From positions 18,980,840 to 19,044,839 of the forward strand of contig NC_059077.1 of NCBI RefSeq assembly GCF_020497125.1: a stretch of DNA of 64,000 bases. The letters are read 5' to 3'. The translations under genes were made by a program, and so were the position numbers. The notes under the pieces were generated by a model that was given only the letters and a program-made list of their open reading frames with translations, was not told the origin of the DNA and made no database searches. Numbering within the stretch: the first letter of the stretch is position 1; the number at the start of each line of letters is the position of its first letter. This DNA comes from Mauremys mutica (Eukaryota > Chordata > Testudines > Geoemydidae). Below are positions 58,421 to 64,000 of the stretch, piece after piece.

Positions 58421-60039
58421 TAAAATGCAGGATGAGGGCTAAGCCCATCAACTGTGAGTTATTATTGTTGATGTATTCAGACAAGTATTTTCTATTCATC
58501 TATCAAAGAACTATACAAATTAGAATGAAAAAACCCATTCCTTCTCCTTGCTAGTGGAGGATTCCCTATATAATCTATGGATTGTCCCTTGTACTACATC
58601 TTGCACATCTATTGTGGAAGATAGAGTAAACATGATAGCTATGTTATTGCAGACCTTAAAAATATGATGAGCTGCCAGTGTTGTTACTCAGTGCCACAAA
58701 GCTTATATGATATAAAAAGGCGTCTGTCCAAGGAACAACCTTCCATTTAATTTTTGCTCTCTTTAGCCAAGAAGATGACTTTTGGGGGGAAGATATATCA
58801 GATTCAATTAACAATGTGAGCTGCTTGCCTCACTGATTTGTCCTGTCTTCTTCCTTCATCTTGTTCACTTACCCTTGCAGTGTGTCTACTTCTCAATGTA
58901 TTATGAAGCCAATTCATCAAAGACAGAGTTTTTTAGCCTCAGGAGGGTTCCTAATAGTAGTGCTGTTTTTAGTGGGAGGGGCTGATGCAGGATAAGGGTT
59001 GCTTCCTCCTGCCAAATTGATTGAGATCTTATGTCTTTATTAGCCCAATGGTAAGCAGGTGCACTCACTCATTAATATGCACACTGTTTGGTGCAATAGC
59101 TTGAGGTGGGTTTTTTTTTTCAGGTATTCCTAGAACTCAAATCAGAGTTTAATAAATTTAGAAAAAAAGTAGCACTGCTGTTAGGAAGATTCATTAGACA
59201 GCAAAATGCTGTTTTTGATAGATTTCCATTTAAGTATCTAAACCTGAAAATCCAGTTGCGATCTCCGAGTGTGTGTATGTAGCACATCACATATGTCAGC
59301 TCCTATATCTTCCAGTTAGATAAAGTACTTGGGAACAACTAGATTTTGACCATAGCTAGGTTTACAGCATTTTTACTCTGCAACAATATAAAAATTCTGA
59401 AAACAAAAGGATTGTTGTAAAAATATCAGGCTACATTTCAGCAAATGGGAGGGGAATCTCCTAGACACTTCTGGTTTCTGCTCCCAGAGTACTCAATGTA
59501 ATGATTTTTGAAACTCCTTCATTTTAGTTTTGTTAAGAGGTTCACATGGCAATTAGCCTATTGTTACTAATCTTCCTAATATTAAACTAGAGATAAGCCT
59601 GAACAAAATCCTGGATCTGAACTTCTCCAGATGGATGCCTGGATCTTGATCAAGATCCTGAACAAGCTCAGACCCATCTTTATTAATTGCATACTTCAGA
59701 GGCTTCTTTGTCTGTAGCTTGACAAGACCACCACACATTTCAGTGGAGCACTGTATCTCAAGAGTGTAGTTCCACTATAAGATGATACCATCTGGACAGA
59801 AAATTGCTTCCTAAAGTCAAGACCACATCTCAGGAGTGCAAGTAGAAAAAGGCCAGTCAACCTGACAGCAAGTAAGTTGAAAGAGACAGGGATAGGGGCA
59901 ACTTCAGAAGAAGAGATGAGACATTCACTTTACAGATTGAGGATGGAGTTTGCCCAATAAATACTTCACACTGTTTCCCTTGTTTGCAGTGATATAGAGA
60001 TCAACATAAAAAAAAAAACACAATAGAACAAAATAAATT
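58421..60039. other. anonymous AT-rich DNA
   Basis: A T10 run near 59111. No gene or recognised repeat. Confidence 0.4.
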
Positions 60040-60117
60040 GGGCCAGATTCTTAGCTGGTATAATTCAGTGCAGCTCCATTGGAGATGATGGATTTACACC
60101 AGTTGAGAATCTGGCGC
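60040..60117. repeat. complete palindromic repeat (GGGCCAGATTC...GAATCTGGCGC)
   Basis: A 78-bp foldback: GGGCCAGATTCTTAGCTGGT pairs with ACACCAGTTGAGAATCTGGC around AGCTCCATTGGAG. Best example here of a group with fragments at 5.9, 11.9 and 30.9 kb. Confidence 0.75.
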
Positions 60118-60485
60118 TCTCTATTCATTTTTTAAGGTATGTTTAATATGTATGATTTTTTAAATGTTGAGGGCTAATCATCTTAACAATTGCAAGCATG
60201 TAAATCCCATTAGATTCAATAGGAGTTGTGCCACACATCTGACAAAAATATCCAGCCATAAATCTCTTTCACATGCTTGCACAGTAACAGACCTCTTCTT
60301 CCCTTGTTGCAGAAGTGTGACTTTACAGGGAATTACACAATATGAATACATACCAAGGAAAGACAAGATGTCTAAAATGGCAGTGTTATCCAAAAGCAGT
60401 TAAACTTTTTAAGCAATGATGAAAAATGCAGGGAGGTTAATAATGTAACTCACTGAGGGGGTAGGGAAAAGCTACAGTAAGTGGA
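60118..60485. other. spacer, nothing recognised
   Basis: AT-rich; no feature. Confidence 0.4.
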
Positions 60486-60611
60486 TAGGGTGACCAGATG
60501 TCCCAATTTTACAGGGACAGTCCTGATTTTTGGGTCTTTTTCTTATATAGACTCCTATTCCCCCCCCCATCCCCTGTCTCGATTTTTCACACTTGCTATC
60601 TGGTCACCCTA
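60486..60611. mobile_element. hAT-like MITE, intact ends (TAGGGTGACCAGA)
   Basis: A 126-bp copy, inverted relative to those at 21.8 and 35.1 kb. Termini TAGGGTGACCAGAT and ATCTGGTCACCCTA are perfect. Flanks TAAGTGGA (60478-60485) and TAAATGGA (60612-60619) form an 8-bp duplication with one mismatch. Contains a C9 run. Confidence 0.95.
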
Positions 60612-61344
60612 TAAATGGATGGCTTGAGTGAAACTTAGCAGGTCATCAGTTTGTCCTGGTATCAAACATAATAGAGTTCTACAACCTTTCATAAAAGCAA
60701 ACCCCTGTGTAAAAACAACCTTACATTGAGAAGTGAGGAGAAACTCATGCAGGTAGAAAGCAGAGAATGCCGTTTTGCTTCTTTTCCCTTTAATTCTGAG
60801 AGGAAAACAGGATACAGGAAGTCTTGAGTGTCCATGCAAAGCAACAGGCATAGTGTGTCAAATGATAAAGATCAATGACTATTTGCCATTAGGAGACTCC
60901 AACCGTACTTCTGATTAGAGGCTGCCTGGGTTTTTCTCCAACACAAAAGGGCATCTCTGGGGACATTACTGAATAAGGGGCAATGCCAAGCATGAAGCTT
61001 ACAGGAGAACAGGACAGGATTTCTCAGCAGCCCTTTCACCGAACGACCCCGGATTTTGCCTCTGGCAGAGTGAACTGGACTCAGCTCTGTACAAGCGCTT
61101 TCCCACAATAACAACCCTAAAGAAAGCCTCAGCTTTCCTGAAGATAGTGACTAACATAATATCTTTTGAATAAGCCATGTACATTCTCACCACATAATAC
61201 AAGGAAAACGGGTATATCACGGTTTTCAGAGTGATTGTTTGTACCACATCATTTTGTGTGTGCTCAGATAGCACAGTAAAGGGCAGATAAGCAACAGGCA
61301 GATGGACAGATATATGTCTGCTTGCCCCAATAGATTATATGAGC
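60612..61344. other. spacer, nothing recognised
   Basis: No gene or repeat recognised. Confidence 0.4.
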
Positions 61345-61540
61345 TCCAAACCAGCAAAGCACTTAAGCATGGCATAATCCCATTGATGACCTAAAGATCC
61401 ATCTCTAACAACTCATGTAAGCAGCAATATTTGCTCCCCAAGTCCCCAGGAAAGCACATAAGCACATGCCTGATTTCCATAGGACTACTCCCATGCTTAA
61501 CGTTAAGCCTGTGCTTAAGCGCTTTGCAGGACTGGGGTCT
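61345..61540. repeat. palindromic repeat (AGCAAAGCACTTAAGC type)
   Basis: Left arm CAGCAAAGCACTTAAGCATG pairs with the right arm CATGCTTAACG..., then GCTTAAGCGCTTTGCAGG, with CCCATTG and CATAGGACTACTCCC in the middle. An imperfect foldback of the GGGCCTGATC group. Confidence 0.6.
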
Positions 61541-61799
61541 TGGGGAGCAAGTAATGATGCTTATCAGAAATGTCAAGCATTGACCTGTGTGTAACAGAGG
61601 GGTTGCAGATATCACATACCTTCGGCACAAGTCACAATCCCTTATGTCACGCCACATGTATCACTGGATGCAGACTGTTTAGCTCATTCCACACTGTCCA
61701 TTTGGCACCTCCCAGTTGTGTGGGGAAAACAAAGCGCCTGCCCACACGGACCTGTAACAGCCATATGACACATAAGCTTGTTTCTGTGTCTGTGAAGTA

Positions 61800-61965
61800 T
61801 GAATCATTTAAACTCCCTTAGCAAAAGCAGTGCGGATGATCAGCAATCAGATTCGCTAGTAGAGTTTCCATTTCTATAATTACCTCCAAAACCAATCATT
61901 AGCCCGTGTAATCAATTACAATCGTTACGATATCAATAATAATTAGTAATTATTAATCATGTTTA
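61800..61965. other. candidate conserved non-coding element
   Basis: Repeat-free stretch rich in homeodomain/PBX-like words: AATCAATTACAATCGTTACG, then ATCAATAATAATTAGTAATT and ATTAATCATG. The core from about 61933 to 61958 is nearly palindromic. It stops abruptly at the LTR insertion at 61970. Function is inference only. Confidence 0.25.
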
Positions 61966-61974
61966 GGATGTGGC

Positions 61975-62424
61975 TGTCACAGAGTAGCTGGCCCCTGTGA
62001 GTAGACCAGCTCCCTTTGTCAGAGCAAATGGTCCCCAATTGAACCTATTAAAGTGGGCAGGGTTACAACAACCGTACGCTTAGACAGCGAGGGTGCATAG
62101 TGCCGAATGTGCATGCCCATGTTGTGTGGCTTTATGGCAGGCATATGAAAGCTCTACAGGAGGAGTGATTGGGACAGGCTGTGCCTGGAGAGGGGAGTGG
62201 AGCTAACTCCTGATGCAAGGGGCCAGGTGCTCACTGCCTAGGAAGTTTGCCCTGAACCTGCTGTAACTGAGGAGTAAGAGAGCTGGAGGAGAGCAGAGCT
62301 GGCTGAATAAGGACTGGCTGAGAAGAGTCAGCTGAGGAACTGTGTTTGTTTTGCTCATGTTTGGACAATAAATCTATTGACAGGGGACTGGCTGAAAGCT
62401 GGGGAGAAGCCTTGCCTTGTCACA
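61975..62424 (+). mobile_element. solo LTR, 450 bp, perfect 5-bp duplication
   Basis: Starts TGTCACAGAG and ends CTTGTCACA, flanked by GTGGC at 61970-61974 and 62425-62429. An AATAAA signal at about 62368, roughly 55 bp before the end, supports plus orientation. No coding sequence. Confidence 0.92.
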
Positions 62425-62537
62425 GTGGCATGTCTGTAGCACCTTTCATCCAGTTATCTCAGAACATTTTATAAACGTCAAATGATTAATTCTCATAATA
62501 TCCTTATAATATGTGTGTATGTAGCTGTAGATATCAC

Positions 62538-63780
62538 TGTGACAGGTTGGACCCCTCCCCCTTCCGGAGTGCCACCTGATCTGCTGGGGTCCCACGGAGC
62601 CTGCCCATTCCACCAGCCTGGGCTCCCTCACTCTGTCCTGCTGCGCCAGGCACACGCACACACAGGTAGGGCCACATCCAGCTGTAGAATCACACAGAGT
62701 CTGCAACCAGCTCTGTGTCAGAAGACCGAGCTCGGGGATTGCCCAGCTCTCAAGCGCACACACCTTCTGGAGTGTAAACCCAAAATTATATTGTCTTGCG
62801 CTGTATAGAGATCTACACAGTGAAAGCCCATGAAATTCACTCCTTCCCTTGGTGTGGAGGGAGATAGGCACAGCTTCCCTCCCACCCACCCCCAAGTTAT
62901 GAATTGCACAAACTGAGTTTTAGAATAAACAAAAAAGAAGTTTATTAATTACAAAAGTTAGATTTTAAGTGATATAAGAGTTAGCAAACAGAATAAAGCA
63001 TTTTACTGAGCAAATAAAACAAACACTCAAACTAGGTTTAATATATTAAAGAAATTGGCTACAAATAGTAATTTCTCACACTAAACATTGTTTTATGCAG
63101 GTTGCAGAGTTTCTTGAAGGTAAACTGCACTGCTTGCAGCTTAAATCTCCGGGTATTGCTTTCACAGGCTGACCTTTCTCGCCAGGGCTCAGCCCTCGCC
63201 CCAATCCCCAGTTTAGTTCCTTTGTTTCTTCAGGTGTTTTCAGAAGTCTTCCTTCTTGGATGGGGAGTCAGTGGAGAAGAGCCTAGATTAACTCACTTCC
63301 CAGCCTTAAATAGGATTTGCATATGGTGGGACTCCTTTGTTTCTCAGTTTGACCTCCACCCTCTCTTAAAGGAAAAACACTAGAAGTCCAATATGGTGTT
63401 CAGTACCAGGTGACATGATCACCTGACCCTGCAGTATCAAAGCAGCATCCCAGTAAACTTCTCAGGAAGGAGGGAGATTAGTATCTTCAAAGTCTTATTG
63501 TCCTTCCTAATGGTCCATCCAGGATGTTTGCATACTTCTCTGGTGGGTGTTCCCCAGGCGAAAACACAGTTGTAATTATTACATCGCCAACATTCCTAAC
63601 TTCAGATACAGAAATGATATATGCATAAATATTGGATAATTACATTATGTAAATCATAACCTTTCCAATGATACCTCTCATGATCCATCTTGCATAAAAC
63701 ATATCTTAGTTATGCCATATTCATATCATAAGCATATCATATTCTTCATATCTATGAAGAATATGGGGCATAGGCTCACA
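62538..63780 (-). mobile_element. solo LTR, 1243 bp, perfect 5-bp duplication
   Basis: Starts TGTGACAGGTTGG and ends ATAGGCTCACA; flanked by ATCAC at 62533-62537 and 63781-63785. Read on the minus strand its first 200 bp contain TATGATATGAATATGG, GGTATCATTGG and AAAGGTTATGA, which parallel the start of the Gypsy 3' LTR at 23212 and set the orientation. It is therefore probably from a relative of that element. Frames inside (149 and 108 codons) are not genes. Confidence 0.92.
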
Positions 63781-63785
63781 ATCAC

Positions 63786-63919
63786 TTTAACTGGCACTGA
63801 AATGCAGCTACCACTCTGGGGTGTGCAACATCCATTTGACTGCTCACAACAACTACTAAACAATTTAGGCCAGAAGGTGCAGAATTATATATCTAATTAC
63901 AGGTATTACTAACTCTATG
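63786..63919. other. short spacer
   Basis: Nothing recognised. Confidence 0.4.
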
Positions 63920-64000
63920 TAAGGGTTTGTCTACACAGGGAAGTTTGTGTCCAATAAGCTAGGGTGTGACTTTAAAGTTGACTAGCTACTCCGCACTAAC
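63920..64000. mobile_element. start of a MITE, cut by the window end
   Basis: GGGTTTGTCTACACAGGGAA followed by AATAAGCTAGGGTGTGACTT and ACTAGCTACTCCGCACTAAC has the GTCTACAC terminus of the local MITE group. The right end is outside the window. Confidence 0.55.

Overview
This window looks like non-coding, repeat-rich DNA from an amniote, most likely a cryptodire turtle. The evidence is a 4.1 kb CR1 LINE with an open 824-codon ORF2 segment, a tRNA-headed SINE with a CR1-like tail (the cryptodire Cry SINE type), several solo LTRs of Gypsy type, and many copies of short non-autonomous DNA transposons that begin or end with GTCTACAC-type or GGGTGACCAG-type termini. I see no intact host gene, no convincing host exon and no RNA gene, so this is probably a gene desert or a large intron. 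Repeat family names are my recognition from sequence; no library search was possible.

Layout. 1-7.5 kb is mostly anonymous AT-rich DNA with one (TC)n(AC)n microsatellite and a cluster of DNA-transposon remnants at 2.9-4.9 kb. At 7.6-8.3 kb a solo LTR sits inside an older repeat, and an empty copy of that repeat at 39.7 kb shows the insertion site. 8.5-21.7 kb holds a foldback element, LINE 3' fragments, MIR-type SINEs, and at 17.1-17.7 kb a GC-rich hAT-like element with an internal higher-order tandem repeat, itself inserted in an older foldback repeat. 21.8-25.2 kb is the most layered locus: a decayed Gypsy element on the minus strand whose integrase remnant lies upstream of its reverse transcriptase (the Gmr1-type order). 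Its 3' LTR has been hit by an RPL34 processed pseudogene and by a hAT-like MITE, and that MITE has in turn been hit by an inverted-repeat retroposon with a perfect 12-bp target duplication.

25.9-42.7 kb contains further MITEs, MIR and LINE fragments, a SINE with a duplicated tRNA-like head (33.6-33.8 kb), a probable LTR (34.4-35.1 kb) and a MITE nested in a MITE (35.5-36.0 kb). 42.7-46.9 kb is the nearly full-length CR1 on the minus strand, carrying ORF1 (zinc finger, SGNH esterase) and ORF2 (endonuclease, reverse transcriptase) with one nonsense and two frameshift lesions. 47-57 kb is sparse, with MITEs, an interrupted MIR and one stretch that could be a conserved non-coding element. 57.0-57.6 kb is a solo LTR with a perfect 5-bp duplication (CTCCA). 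Two more solo LTRs with perfect 5-bp duplications (GTGGC and ATCAC) lie side by side at 62.0-63.8 kb, and the second resembles the LTR of the 22-25 kb Gypsy element.

The genes here do not form a working pathway: every coding segment belongs to a mobile element or a retrocopy. The value of the window is the readable insertion history (target duplications, nesting order, empty sites) and a few unusual structures, listed as findings.
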